NCBI GenBank assembly: GCA_012932295.1
Contig: JAAONU010000001.1
Span: 54,471,693 to 54,535,692, forward strand
Direction: 5' to 3'
Source: Cyclina sinensis
Taxonomy: Eukaryota; Mollusca; Bivalvia; Venerida; Veneridae
DNA length: 64,000 nt
The stretch's first letter is position 1. Every line of letters begins with the position of its first letter. Under the pieces are notes generated by a model. That model worked only from the letters and a program-made list of their open reading frames with translations. It ran no database searches and was not told the origin of the DNA. The position numbers and the translations under genes were made by a program. Shown piece by piece: positions 35,710 through 48,070 of the stretch.

Positions 35710-35990
35710 TTATTAATGATATACTGCTTATGTATTTTATTGGGCTCACACTCTTAATAAAAAAATATGTTGTAAAGAAATCCAAGAGGTCAAAAATCTT
35801 TCCCTAAAACATATAACATCGGGGTAATTGTACCTTTGTAATAAATCACCAAATTTTGGTACAACAGCAACCCTGTCAATAGATTGATATCAATTATATG
35901 AATTCAGTTTGCTGTTTGTACTCAGAAGTCTCTACTGATACCTTGGCAATAAATAATTATTCTTTCACTATCATTCTCATTTACATTATT
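35710..35990. repeat. Old low-copy repeat, family E copy 2
   Basis: Diverged partner of 215-520, located in the part of the tandem duplication missing from copy 2. That suggests the absence from copy 2 is a deletion and not an insertion in copy 1. Confidence 0.5.
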
Positions 35991-36626
35991 TTTAGGAACA
36001 TGGGATACCCTAAATTCTTTGCCAATTTAATCATGAGTTTGAAAATATAATCAGTAGTTGTCTAAAGACGAAAATTTCAAGCCTTTTCCTGATAACATTT
36101 GGAGATCTTTCATAGTTTGATAGTGTTCAATGATTTTAAAAAAAATAAGTACAAGGCAGCGATTTCAAGAACGGATAAAGCATTCATTTAGTTCACCTTG
36201 TTTTTAACTTTGTCAGAGGGCAACGTTATACAAAAATAAAAGTGAAAGGTAAGTTTGACGCTCAGTGTGGCGACAATATAGTGAAAATGTTACTGTCATT
36301 GAGTATTCTTAATTACTCTTTAAGTTATTTTTCAACACCGCCTGAATATTACAGTTATTGAAATGTTCCGATTGTTTTTGAGTGCTGTTGTCGTGCAAAT
36401 GTCCTAAAATGTCATAAAACCTTTCCATTTACATATTTTTTGCATCCCTTTTTCGGGAGAGGGAGATAGAACAGACTAGCTACACTGAATGGTATTTTTT
36501 TGAATGAGAACACTTAGATATGTAATTGTTTCAACTAAGCTTGTTAGTTGTTGGTTCATTCCATCTTTTCACAATATAGATAATAAACATATTGCTGTTT
36601 TACATAATTTCCGTTCCATGTTTCGT

Positions 36627-36648
36627 TGTGTGTGTGTGTGTGTGTGTG
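36627..36648. repeat. (TG)11 microsatellite
   Basis: Eleven TG dinucleotides within tandem-duplication copy 1. The paralogous site at 41658-41679 also has TG repeats but a different left flank (ttcttctc inserted). Confidence 0.95.
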
Positions 36649-37469
36649 GAACTATAGGTTACTCAGTGGGGTATCAATCCTCAGAATATCCTCTTAATTT
36701 AACATAGACTGTTAATGAAGTTGCCAGAGCATTTCTATTGAATGTAATAATTATACAGCACTGATTATCATTTTGAGTAGAGTATTCTTTTGGCGAAGTG
36801 CAGCTGCCTTAGGAAGTAATGTTCCTTAATACATATGATAAAAAGTGTTATGTGTTTAACTTTCTTTCGTAGACGTTAGAATGAGGTAAACGCAATTACT
36901 GGCGTATAAACGAGTACCTTTCGCAACTAATTACTGAAGAATTAAATCCCCAGTTTCACTTGTAAGGATAAAATATTCTAAAATTAACAGGATTTACATA
37001 TTTATGCGTTACAACTACGCTTCTAAACAACTTTCCCCTTATTCAAACAGCTTAATATATCCCCACATTTACAAGTCTGCAGGAAACACCAACAATTTTA
37101 CTAACTCGATGAAACATCAATTAAACCAACGTTCAATGTAAATATGAATCAGGAGTGTTTCAAGCTGCTTTGTGTACTCATGATATTCTCAGAGATGTTA
37201 TGATATTTCAAAAATGCAGATTCTTTAGCATATAGTATGGTTCGTTGGAATTTCTGAGACCCCATATTTTTTTGACAAAAATATGTTTTGCACGGGCTTC
37301 CCTTTGGTCTTGCAAACGTTATGAATTTGCAGTTTAATGGTTATTTTTAAGAAACAAAATAGCGTCTTAAACTCTTAAAAGAATAACAACTTGACAAAAA
37401 ATATCTATCCAGTTTCTATCCACAATAATGAGAAATCCAAAATATGCTAAATATTTAGTTATTCTAAAC

Positions 37470-38993
37470 CAGGCTTGTGCCCAGCACTAGAGTGTAGTAC
37501 TTAAGTACCAGTACCAGTATTTGCAAGTTTATGCAGTACCAGTACCAGTACCAGGTTTTGACTCAGTACCAGTACAAATTTTTAGGAAAGTAATGCAATA
37601 CCAGTACCAGTACTTAATGATAGTCAAAGACTTTGTAAATATACCAAAGGTAAAAGATTATACATTAATACTGATACACATTTATTTACTATACTGTGCA
37701 TACACATTGTCTGAAGTATTGCAAATGTCATCTCAACTTTAGTCATATAATCTCTAGATCAAAAGATAGTCAACACTTTTCATCTTTTGAGTTGCATTTT
37801 ATCATTATAAGGTTTTTAAAGGTTGCATCACGCATTCTGGGTGGTTTTCTCCATATTTAGACTTTGAAGTGTCGCTTTTAGTGTTATTTACTATAGTTGT
37901 TTGAGAATTTAGTTTAGAACTTCCAGGACTACAAGGGACCTTCTGACATGCTTCCATATACTCTTCTCTGTGTTTACACTATGAAATAAATTAAAACAAC
38001 TATTTTACTTTGCTACCAGTTATATTTACTCTAAATAAATAAACAATAGAATCCTTTCAAAAACATTTGTTAACTACAATGCTGATGATAACAATCTTTT
38101 GTTTATCTTAACACTTCCCTAATCTTTTTGTAACACTTTATCTCAAAGCCAGACAGTGACAAGTATATCTGTACAGACATTAACACTAAAATGCAAGTAT
38201 AAAGGGCTATTGATTATATATCATTTCATTTATCCAAGTTATTTAGTATAAATAAATCTCATTAAAAGAGAAAAACATCATAGCAGCAGACAGATTCAGA
38301 GTTACTAAGACAAAATGTTTTCTTACTGTTAGATGCTTTATAAAATTTGACGACACTTTCAGAGACCCGGATATCAGTGCTGGACAGTGTAGGCACTGAG
38401 CTTTGAAGCTACCTTCTGTATTTTCAGGGAGTTTGTAAAAAATATTCCAACTCATTTTTAATATTTCAGATCAAGTATCCCTCTACTATAACTAACTACT
38501 TCTGTTCCTTCATAACAAATGATGACAGGTCATGCTATAGTAAAAGGTTCATAGTTAATGATAACAGCTCACCACCAGAGCATTTTTTGTTTGCTTGCAT
38601 TTAACAACATAATTTTATGTCAATTATCAGATTTAAATATTCATCCCTTAATTCCTTTTAAAATTTACAGTTATTGTATTTTGCTTACAGGCACAAAATT
38701 AAAACTTATTATGATAGCAAATGATAGTGATTGAAACACCTTAGGGTATAATGTACTACTTTTAATAAGCTCAATTGTAAAATTAACATTGTGTTACTGT
38801 GCCTAAAATGGTAAGAAAACCAAAGTACTGCTAAAGTACTGCAGTACCAGTACTACTTTTTGTGACAGTAATGCATTACCAGTACCAGTAGTCGCCAAAT
38901 TTTGACTGAGTAATGCAGTATCAGTAGCAGTACTTGCCAAAAGTACTTAAGTAGTACTGCAGTACCAGTACCAGTACTACTGGCACAAGCCTG
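37470..38993 (-). mobile_element. hAT-superfamily DNA transposon, 1.5 kb, defective
   Basis: Seen directly: 12-bp perfect inverted termini CAGGCTTGTGCC (37470-37481) and GGCACAAGCCTG (38982-38993), flanked by the 8-bp direct repeat TTCTAAAC at 37462-37469 and 38994-39001. An 8-bp target duplication with CAG...CTG ends is the known signature of hAT elements. Both subterminal regions (about 37495-37620 and 38820-38980) are packed with AGTACC/GTAC motifs, as expected for transposase-binding arrays. A minus-strand BED finger at 38243-38455 is the only transposase remnant, and the catalytic RNase-H-like domain is absent. The element sits in tandem-duplication copy 1 only. Confidence 0.95.
38243..38455 (-). 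pseudogene. BED zinc-finger N-terminus of hAT transposase (fragment)
   Basis: The first ~48 residues form a BED-type zinc finger, the DNA-binding domain at the start of many hAT transposases: Trp3, then KAQCLHC (Cys21, Cys24), then SSNFIKHL (His41) and His47, spacing C-x2-C-x16-H-x5-H. Start ATG is at 38455. After His47 the frame continues about 23 residues without resemblance to transposase and stops at 38243. A GTAAG stretch at the His41 region could be a splice donor, so the finger may once have been its own exon. The dimerisation and catalytic regions are missing from the 1.5 kb element, so it cannot mobilise itself. It lies between the AGTACC-rich subterminal arrays. Confidence 0.85.
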
Positions 38994-40449
38994 TTCTAAA
39001 CTAAGATCTCTAATGTAAGCTTATAACAGTTTGAAGGTCAAAATGAAGCATTTAGTTTTCGTGGTCCTTCCACAAACAATGTAGATCTTTCCTTTCATCT
39101 AGCATATGAAAGGGCTTATACTGCCTGTTATGCTCAAATGAACTGCACTTATCTTTGCTCTCGTGTTGATTTTATCAACCATTTTACTATTGAAGAAAAT
39201 ACCAATTTCATTGGTTCTCGAAAAAGAAAGATATCTTACTACGAACTTAATGCACTGATTTTAATAATCCCCCTTATATGTTCATAGCTGTTAATTTTAA
39301 AATGTTGATTGTTTCTGCATGTGTTGCATTTCTATATCTACAAATCTTGATATTCATTAAGGTGTTGAACTTCTGGAATCTTTAGTTTACCATCTTTTGT
39401 GTATTTTGTTTTACATAAACACTTTATCTGTAATTTTTATCAGCCATGACATGTTAAAGCTAGGATATATGGGTACTCACGATAATCTCATGTAGATACA
39501 TATTTCACCACAATGTATCCGGATCGATGGATTTTTTTCTAAAATGTAAACATTGGGCAAGTATAGCACATTGTTTTTCAAGAAAAGGTTCAAAGATTGA
39601 AACATGTCAGAACGCATTAGCCAAAAAAAGCCGTATAAAGGACTTGTCAAATAAATTCTACAAATTCAAACATACACGTTTTCTAAAACGACGGTATCTT
39701 AAATAACATATCACCTTATCGGGGTAATTTAAGACGTAGTAATAAAATACTAAGATTTCGTTAGCTCATACATTTAGTTTCTCAATTTCAGGCAGACAGA
39801 AAAAAGCAAATGCCAATCGTATGAAAACCGATTGTGGTTTATTTTTCTGACACTTCTGTGAACGCTTGATCAAACTTCCAACATACACTTGGCCAAGTCG
39901 TCGGTAAGCTTAGAAATCAAATTAAAAAATGTTGCGAAAACTGCAATAACATGTGTTGGAACATCATAAAATATTGTCTTATACTTATTTGTGGACACAA
40001 GGAACACTTACTTTTATTTGGAATATGTATGAGGAAATAATATACTGCTTATTCACTGCATGTGATATTTCACGTTCAGTCATTCCTCGAAATAGATACA
40101 ATGGCTAATGCACAAAGCGATTATCATTTAAACAGTTCAGATATCATGTTCAGAATTGCAAATAACCCGTAGAACAAAGAATAGATATGAGTAAAGAGGA
40201 TATTCCTTCAAGTTAAAACTTGAATATGGTAAGAAAAGAAGGTAATTTTCCACAAGACGCAGGTGCCCTTACCTTGAGAAAGAACGTACAGACAGACAGC
40301 AGAGTCACAAGCAAACTGACAAAAGCAAATCTTATTTGTCATATGCTGTATACTAGTAATTAGGGGGAACAGCCACTGGACTTAGATCTAGGACTTTTTA
40401 AAATGCCCATATTTACTATTTGAAGACCCATAATTGTGGTCATACTGTG

Positions 40450-43178
40450 TCAGATAAATATTACACGAAACGAAACGTGTTTCTAATATCCAGTCTGAAA
40501 TTATTACCAAGGATCATAGGATTTGCATTTTCCGGATAAAGCATTCATTAAGTTCACCTTGTTTTTAACTTTGTCAGAGGGCAACGTTATAAAAAATTAA
40601 AGTAAAAGGTCAGTTTGACCCTCAATGTGACACGTACAGAATAAAACATATTCTTTTTACGATTTTGTAACGTTTTCATCAAGCGTTAGGCTGATGCTGG
40701 AACATTGTTGAACAATTCATTATTTATACTTCTTTTTCCGTTGTCTGCAATACAGTGTTTCCTGAAGACTAACTATAAAAAGCAAATTTCAGTTTAACTT
40801 TTGTATTTACATTCATAATATTACTTTGCACATTTAAACGACAGTATGTCGCAGAAAAAAAGACGCAGTGAGATATGAATGTATTGTGACAGAACTGCTT
40901 TAACTGGATTCTAATATAAGTAGTGATTCATTATTTGAAAATGAATTTACAATGGCGTATGCAAGATAATTAGCAAGATCAGCATTGTCATCATCCAAAA
41001 CATGTTAAAGATGCCTGAGAAAGATATATATCGCTCTTGCGTGAACTCTTTATATATGCTTTATCACTGCAATCAAAATCGTCTCGTTTTATTTTTATCT
41101 TTCTTTGATAGCATTGATTTATTGCCTACTTCCTTTGATTATTAGCAAGAGCACACCATGAGGCTGCTTGCCTACCGGTAATAACAGAAAGCTGTAGTCA
41201 TCGATCTAGAGCTATATAACCAAAAACGAATTACTTGTACCTCAATCGATTTTAAATAAATTGATATAAAAAAGTAAATTTTGCGACAATATAGTGAAAA
41301 TGTTATTGTCATTGAGTATTCTTAATTACTCTTTAAGTTATTTTTCAACACCGCCTGAATATTACAGTTATTGAAATGTTCTGATTATTCTTGAGTGCTG
41401 TTGTCGTGCAAAATTTCTAAAATGTCATAAAACCTTTCCTTTTACATTTTTTGAATTGCCAACCTGCATCCTCTTTTCGGGGGAGGAGGATAAAAACAGA
41501 ATAGCTACACTGATTAGTAGCTTTTTAATGAGAACACTTAGATATGTAATTGTTTCAACTAAGCTTGTTAGTTGTTGGTTCATGCCATCTTTTCACAATA
41601 TTGATAATAAACATAGATGTTTTACATAATTTCCGTTCCATGTTTCGTTTTCTTCTCTGTGTGTGTGTGTGTGTGTGTGAAACTATAGGTAAATCCGCTC
41701 GTTTTGTTGTTGTTTTGGTGGGGGGGTATCAATTCTCATAATATGCTCTTAATTTAACATAGACGGTTTATGAAATTGCTAGAGCATTTCTATTAACTGT
41801 AACTATTATACAGCACTGATTATCATTTTGGGTAGAGTATTTTTGGCGAGGTGCAGCTGCCTTAGGAAATCATGTTCCTTAATACATATGATACAAAGTG
41901 TTATGTGTTAAACAGTCTTTGGTAGACGTTAAGGGAGGTTAACGCAATTACTGGTGTATAAACGAGTATCTTTCGCAACTAATTACTGAAGAATTAAATC
42001 CTCAGTTTCACTTGTAAGGATAAAATATACTAAAATTAGCAGGAATTACATATTAATGCGTTACGACTACGCTTCTAAACAACTTTCCCAGTATTCCAAC
42101 AGCTTAATATATCCTCATATTTACAAGTCTGCAGGAAACACCAACAGTTTTACTAACTTGATGAAACACCAATGTAATACAAAGCTAGGATATGTGGGTA
42201 CTCACGATAATCTCATGTAGATACATATTGCACCATAATGTATTCGGATCGGTGCACATTTTTTCTAAACTGTAAACATTGGGCAAGTATAGCACATTGT
42301 TTGTCAAGAAAAGGTTCAAACATTGAAACATGTCAGAACGCATTAGCCAAATAAAGCCGTATAAAGGAGTTGTCAAATAAATTCTACTCATTCAAACATA
42401 TACCGTTTCCAAAACAACGGTATCTTAAATAACATATCACCTTAATGGGGTTGTTTAAGACGTAGTAATAAAATGTTTAGATTTTGTTAGCTCATGACAG
42501 TGTCATACATTTAGTTTCTCAATTTCAGGCAGATGGAATAAAGCAAATGCCAATCGTATGAAAACCGATTGTGGTTTATTTTTCTTGCACTTCTGTGTAT
42601 GCTTGATCATGCTGCAACATACAATTGACCAAGTCGTCGGTAAGCATAGAAATCAAATTAAACAATGTTGCGAAAACTGCAATTATATGTAGTTGGAACA
42701 TCATAAAATAGTGTCTAATACTTATATGTAGACACAATGAATACTTACTTTGATTTGGAATATTTATGAGGAAATAATATCCTGCTTATACACTGCATGT
42801 GATATTTTACGTTCAATCATTCCTCGAAATAGTTACTTTGGCTAGCAAAGCGATTATCATTTAAACAGTTCAGATATCACGTTCAGAATTGCAAATAACC
42901 CGTAGAACAAAGAATAGATATGAGTAAGGGGGATGTTCCTTCAAGTTAAAACTTGAATATGGTAAGAAAACTAGGCAATTTTCCGCAAGAAGCAGGTGCC
43001 CTCACCTTGTGAAAGAACGTAGAGACAGACAGAGTCACAAGCAAACTGACAAAAGCTAATCTTATTTGTCATATGCTGTATACTAGTAAGTAGGGGCATA
43101 ACCACTGAACTTAGATCTAAGACTTTTTAAAATGCCCATATTTGCTATTTGAAGACCTATAATTGTGGTCATACTGTG
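40450..43178 (+). repeat. Head-to-tail tandem duplication, copy 2
   Basis: Direct continuation of copy 1; the junction is between 40449 ('actgtg') and 40450 ('tcagataa'). It lacks two copy-1 segments and carries 663 bp of its own (40619-41281) between 'ctcaatgtg' and 'gcgacaatatag', with no clear target duplication. It ends where the 43.1 kb tandem repeat continues ('actgtgacgagcagc'), so the duplication breakpoint lies inside that repeat. Confidence 0.9.
41658..41679. repeat. (TG)n microsatellite, copy 2
   Basis: Paralogue of 36627-36648, about 11 TG units after 'cttctc'. Confidence 0.95.
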
Positions 43179-43665
43179 ACGAGCAGCAAAGAAAACCCCC
43201 ACATCAACTCATCAAGGAAAATATTCTTGGAAGATTTCGTGATTTCATTTTCAAATACTTTAGGAATTTCGCGCGACACAAACTTTAAAATGGCCAATTT
43301 TACCTTTAAAGGACCATAACTATGTTCATACTGGGACGAGCTGCTAAACAAAACCACAAATGAACAACTACTCATCATAGCGAATATTCTGTAATTATTA
43401 TTATATGTAAGGTTTCGTGATTTCATGAGCTTCTCGCGACACAAACTTTAAAATTTCCATTTTCGCTATTTCAAGGGAAGTAAATGTAGCCATACTGCAA
43501 TTATCTGTAAATATCAGCCTAGGTGAACAAAAACTCTTCATGGCAAACTTTAATGGAAGGTCTCGTCATTTCATTTCAAATACTTAAGGAGCTAAGTGCG
43601 ACACAAACTTGTCGAACCGACGCACGGACAAAGATAAATCCCCTAGGTGGTCGGGGCACGATAAA
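43100..43665. repeat. ~150-bp tandem repeat with clam-type tail
   Basis: About three and a half units share 'gcccatatttgctattt', 'ataa.t.tg.tcatactg', 'acgagc.gc.aa', 'gatttcgtgatttcat' and 'gcgacacaaactttaaaat'. The end is 'ccgacgcacggacaaagataaa' then a small hairpin around 'cccctaggtggtcggggc'. The beginning of this repeat is also present at the end of tandem-duplication copy 1 (40400-40449). Confidence 0.8.
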
Positions 43666-45546
43666 TAAAGTATGCCCGCACCCTTACTTATATCATTAAC
43701 TGACTTTTTATGTTTCTGCTGTGGATCAAATTTACTTCGTAGCTGTTAGAGTAGCAATCATAATTGACAGCTGCCTTCTTGGAAACGACGGATAAGATAA
43801 ACTACCCGTCTGATATGACTTTGACTGACCCAGCTAACCAAACTTAAAACAAAGGCAGTTTTTTAAGCTACACTATGTAACTTGTCAGGGATTAAAATGT
43901 TTTGTAGATGCATAGATAATATATGCTTAAAATGTATCTCTTGTCATACGTCGGTCAATAGTTCAACCTTCCGAACTAATTTTCTATGTGCTGTTGAAAT
44001 AATATCATCTTATACAATAATCACATTCTTAGAAAATGTGTAGAAAGAAGTACCCTACACGTATACCTTGTAACCTTACCAGAAGAATCATTAGTTATCA
44101 ACGCTTCAAAACAGGAATTCATCGTCTGTAGTTTGCTTGAAATTGAAGTGTTTCTACTGATTTTAATGGGGTGGGGGGGGGACATCAGTGGATTAGATAC
44201 CTGAATATTCTCTGATATTACATTGGTCCTACCACTTGGATTCCTCTGCTTTCATCGCTATTTTCATTTTTGGTATGGTGATAATTAAGCCTAATTATTT
44301 GCAACAATGGTAGTCAGATTACACATTTAGTTTAGCAACATGTTTTGTTTACACCGTTATGTTTGTTTTTGATAATCCTAACTTTTTATTTATTATTTAA
44401 GTGACAGTTTTCACAACTAAAAGTCAAGACTATCACAAAGAGAAACAAGGATAAAGTCAGAGGATTCCAAATGAAAGGACAAATGTGCAATTCGGTCTAC
44501 GTTTGATGTTTTCTGAGTAAGGGAAATAATTTGTTATCAGGAATGTTCCTCATTTTCTTATATCGTTATAAAGGTCTGATTATGCTAGCAAAAAAAAGAC
44601 TGATAAAACTTTACTGCACTGTAACCACCCTTTAAACCTAAAGTGACATATATTTACGTCTTTAGCTGCGCAAAATCAATTGAAGGTTTCAAACGAAGCT
44701 AAATTATACCCAGACCTGTCAAACTATGTTCCCTAGTTGGTACACAACGTCTATTTATCGTTAGCATCACTATTAATTCTGTCTCGAATTTTTCTATTTT
44801 TTTCCGATAAATTCTTTGACATGCACTGTAAAGAAAGTAATTGCCATGAATTATGTACGTTTATGACAGGTAATTGATGTATCTAGATAAGAATAAGGAA
44901 GTAAATTATACTTTATATATTGTTTCCATAGTAACTCTGACTTGTATTTTTCGTTTTAAAATTGGTAATGAGCTTCTTGGAATGTATGATAAAAGCTTAC
45001 AAACAAAGTTAACAAATGGTTCTAACATTATGACATGTATGTCTACACTCGGGCGGAAAGTGTATTAATTTTCAGTACATAATAAATTCATAACCGCAGC
45101 TGTCGTGGCCGCGTCTTAATTGTTTCTTGATGTGAAAAGGGGATTTGAAAAAGGGATATATTTGAATTGTATCCCGAAGTAGATAATACGATTTAAAAAT
45201 CCTACCTTAGCTGTTACCTAAGCTGTTACAACTGGTATTGTAATGTTGTGGTTTCCTGAAAGGACAGATATAAGTCTCATACATTAAAGGTTGTGAATGC
45301 CTTATAGAATGTTTTTTTCGTGTACAAATATCGAATGAATTTAACAAAGATTACACATTTGATATTTCCCTTAAATGTTCAGAGCAATATAGGAATAAAT
45401 CCGTGTAAGCTAAATTGAAGACCGATTGATATATTCCGAAATTGGCCTTCATAATTTCCCCCATCCATGAAGTGGGTTGGGTAAACTGAAAATATGAAAT
45501 AAAATAACAGTATTTCAAATATCTGTTTTGTTTTCAGACGTCAAAC
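43666..45546. other. No gene recognised
   Basis: AT-rich. A G-rich run lies near 44169-44181. A 64-codon frame at 44874-45068 with a hydrophobic centre is unrecognised. Confidence 0.55.
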
Positions 45547-46008
45547 GGCTTTCTTTACTGTCAATGATTACAGCCTGTGTTGCAGATGTTAATAGATCTT
45601 TTAAGTCAAGTGTGGTTGAAAGTAAAGAAATTGAAACATCGGGAATATATTAGAATATTTATTATTTCTAGTCGTGTTCACACTTTGCCATAAAGATTTC
45701 ATTAACTAAAATGTTTCGATGTAAGGAATGAAGAAAACTTAATCCTTTAAAATGACGAGCAACGAGCATATAATAACAACATAGAGATTACATTTTACAG
45801 AAGTTTCAGTGGTGAACAGTAAAGATTGTCGTATCTTCAATGATTAAAATCTCTGCTGAAAATTTTAAGAATGTATAAGTACATTGTACATTACGGAGAA
45901 CTGTAGCATAAACAACTTTGTTGTTATTATTGTTACTGTTGTTATCGGAATTCTTATCTCATTTGCAGTTCAAATGGCATATGTTAAAGACAGTGTTTTC
46001 ATTTGCAG

Positions 46009-46096
46009 AGAATATTAGGAAGTCAATAAAATATTCGTTTCAAAATTTTGCAGTAGAAATAAACGAAGACTTTTATTTAAAAGACAAAATGTTGAG
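46009..46096 (+). other. Exon-like segment, duplicated
   Basis: 'tttcatttgcag' ends at 46008 and a donor-like 'gttgag|gtaagg' follows at 46097, giving an 88-bp candidate exon inside a 60-codon frame (45918-46100). The encoded peptide is identical in the second copy (47892-48074), and the only nucleotide difference in the frame is a synonymous ctg/ttg change. With ~98% identity overall, that alone does not show selection. No family is recognised. Confidence 0.25.
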
Positions 46097-47104
46097 GTAA
46101 GGGAAGAAAGTTTTTATCAGAAAATGTCGCTGATTCAGAGAAAGTCAATTATAATACCACCTTAAAGATTAAAATCTGTCTACTATTTCAACAAGAATCT
46201 ATACCGTAGTGGTTCAGACTCAGCTTAAATAAATAAAAAAATATATTTCTTCGTATTATATTTAAGTAGTATTCCAGCACCCGAACAGCTCTTATTTACA
46301 TATGCAGAGAGATAGGGTGTTGTTTTGTCATTACATTTCAAGGACGGCCTGAATGTTGATATTGGTTTTTCAAAGTACAGAACAACAGCAATTGACATAT
46401 AGAAATAAACTGTTCTGCTGTAGCTTGTATTGAACAAATTAAGAGATATAACTAAAGCAATTGTGGAAAAGAATTACCAGTGCTGGTAAGAAGTTGCTTT
46501 GGTTTTCTTAATATAATTAAAATTTAATCAAATATAAAATTTTGTTTTATTGATTGTTTGATAATTCATTTCCTCAGACAAGTTCATGTTTTAACTGCAA
46601 AGTTGTTCTCAAAACGATGAAACATTTTAAGAAAAGAGTTGTTTGCAGTGTAGCTCTTCAGATCAAAGCATTTCAACCTTACTTTTTCATTATTATTAGT
46701 GGTAGCAGTACTAGAGGTAGTACCAGTAGTAGCATTGTCAAATAACATTGAATTTAACAGTTATATGTAAGCTATGAAAATAAGTATAAAAACACTATTC
46801 CAAAAATTTATATAATCATTTACTCAGATAGACTTAAGATTTTATCAATATCATATAGCGTTCAAATCAACTGGTTTGAAATGGAGACTGAAGACACCAG
46901 AGAGTGGATTTTATACTCTATTTACGTACTTAAAAGACGAAAGTTGTGTGGGTATATAAAACACTATATTATAATATTGGTATTGTGTAGTACGTGTATG
47001 TGATTAAAATACCTCTTTTTTATAACTGCACACGCCAGTGATTTTTTTTTCAACTGTTTGGCTCGCACGTGTCCATGAAGTTCCTAGTTTAAACGCTTGA
47101 TCGT

Positions 47105-47175
47105 ATCTGTGAATTAATTTCCCTTACTTTGGCTCATTTTGCCCAAAGAGCAAGAAAGACATTACTGTGAGTAAA
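47105..47175. repeat. Short palindromic dispersed repeat
   Basis: 'ttggctcattttgcccaaag' and 'agcaagaaagacattac' with outer aattaatttccc. Related copies are at 49080-49150 (tandem copy), 58790-58860 and, more weakly, 57535-57610. The best copy (58.8 kb) pairs 'aatttcc' with 'aaattacgg' and 'gtccc' with 'aagggc'. Confidence 0.5.
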
Positions 47176-47982
47176 AGACGGATTGCTAAAAGGCTAAACG
47201 ACTGTCTCGGGTTAGTGTTTCATCGGTACAAATAAAAATAAAACCTTGTAATATCGTTTGGAAAAAAAGTTGTCATAGAATATAATGTTTTATTCTTTAG
47301 TTCACCAAACAAAGTATATAAAAGTGATATTCAATTGAATATTTGGATTGATACTAAGTTTAATCTTAGTTTTATATCTTAACAATAAAAGAATGCTTGT
47401 TCATTTCAGCTTCAAGGAATTTTTTAATTTCTTTAAATTTAAAAGTACGTAAATTGGAAGGCAATCCAAGTGCAATAAGGAGGGAGTTTTAGACAAAATT
47501 TTCCATTAGCAACAAACAAAGGCTTTCTTTACTGTCAATGATTACCTCCTGTGTTGCAGATGTTAATAGATCTTTTAAGTCAAGTGTGGTTGAAAGTAAA
47601 GAAATTGAAACATCGGGAATATATTAGAATATTTATTATTTCTAGTCGTGTTCACATTTTGCCATAAAGATTTCATTAACTAAAATGTTTCGATGTAAGG
47701 AATGAAGAAAACTTAATCCTTTAAAATGACGAGCAACGAGCATATAATAACAACATAGAGATTACATTTTACAGAAGTTTCAGTGGTGAGCAGTAAAGAT
47801 TGTCGTATCTGCAATTATTAAAATCTCTGCTGAAAATTTTTAGAATGTATAAGTACATTGTACATTACGGAGAACTGTAGCATAAACAACTTTGTTGTTA
47901 TTATTGTTATTGTTGTTATCGGAATTCTTATCTCATTTGCAGTTCAAATGGCATATGTTAAAGACAGTGTTTTCATTTGCAG

Positions 47983-48070
47983 AGAATATTAGGAAGTCAA
48001 TAAAATATTCGTTTCAAAATTTTGCAGTAGAAATAAACGAAGACTTTTATTTAAAAGACAAAATGTTGAG
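47983..48070 (+). other. Exon-like segment, second copy
   Basis: Same acceptor-like and donor-like ends as 46009-46096, and identical in sequence over the 88 bp. Confidence 0.25.

Larger units (their letters stand above)
34960..40449 (+). repeat. Head-to-tail tandem duplication, copy 1
   Basis: Begins 'tcagataaatattacacg' and ends 'ggtcatactgtg', immediately followed by copy 2 with the same start. Matching blocks: 34960-35037 to 40450-40534, 36176-36280 to 40534-40618, 36280-37140 to 41282-42178 and 39456-40449 to 42180-43178. Copy 1 alone has 35038-36175 (containing an old family-E repeat) and 37145-39455 (containing the hAT element). Base identity looks near 90-95% by eye. Confidence 0.9.
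45547..47520 (+). repeat. Young tandem duplication, copy 1
   Basis: Runs from 'ggctttctttactgtcaatg' to 'ttttccattagcaacaaacaaa' and is followed directly by copy 2 beginning with the same 'ggctttctttactgtcaatg' at 47521. In the first ~300 bp about six mismatches were counted by eye, so identity is near 98%. Length 1974 bp. Confidence 0.95.

Noticed and set aside
37521..37742. VPVPVP-rich 73-codon frame
   Set aside because: It is a translation of the AGTACC subterminal repeats of the hAT element.
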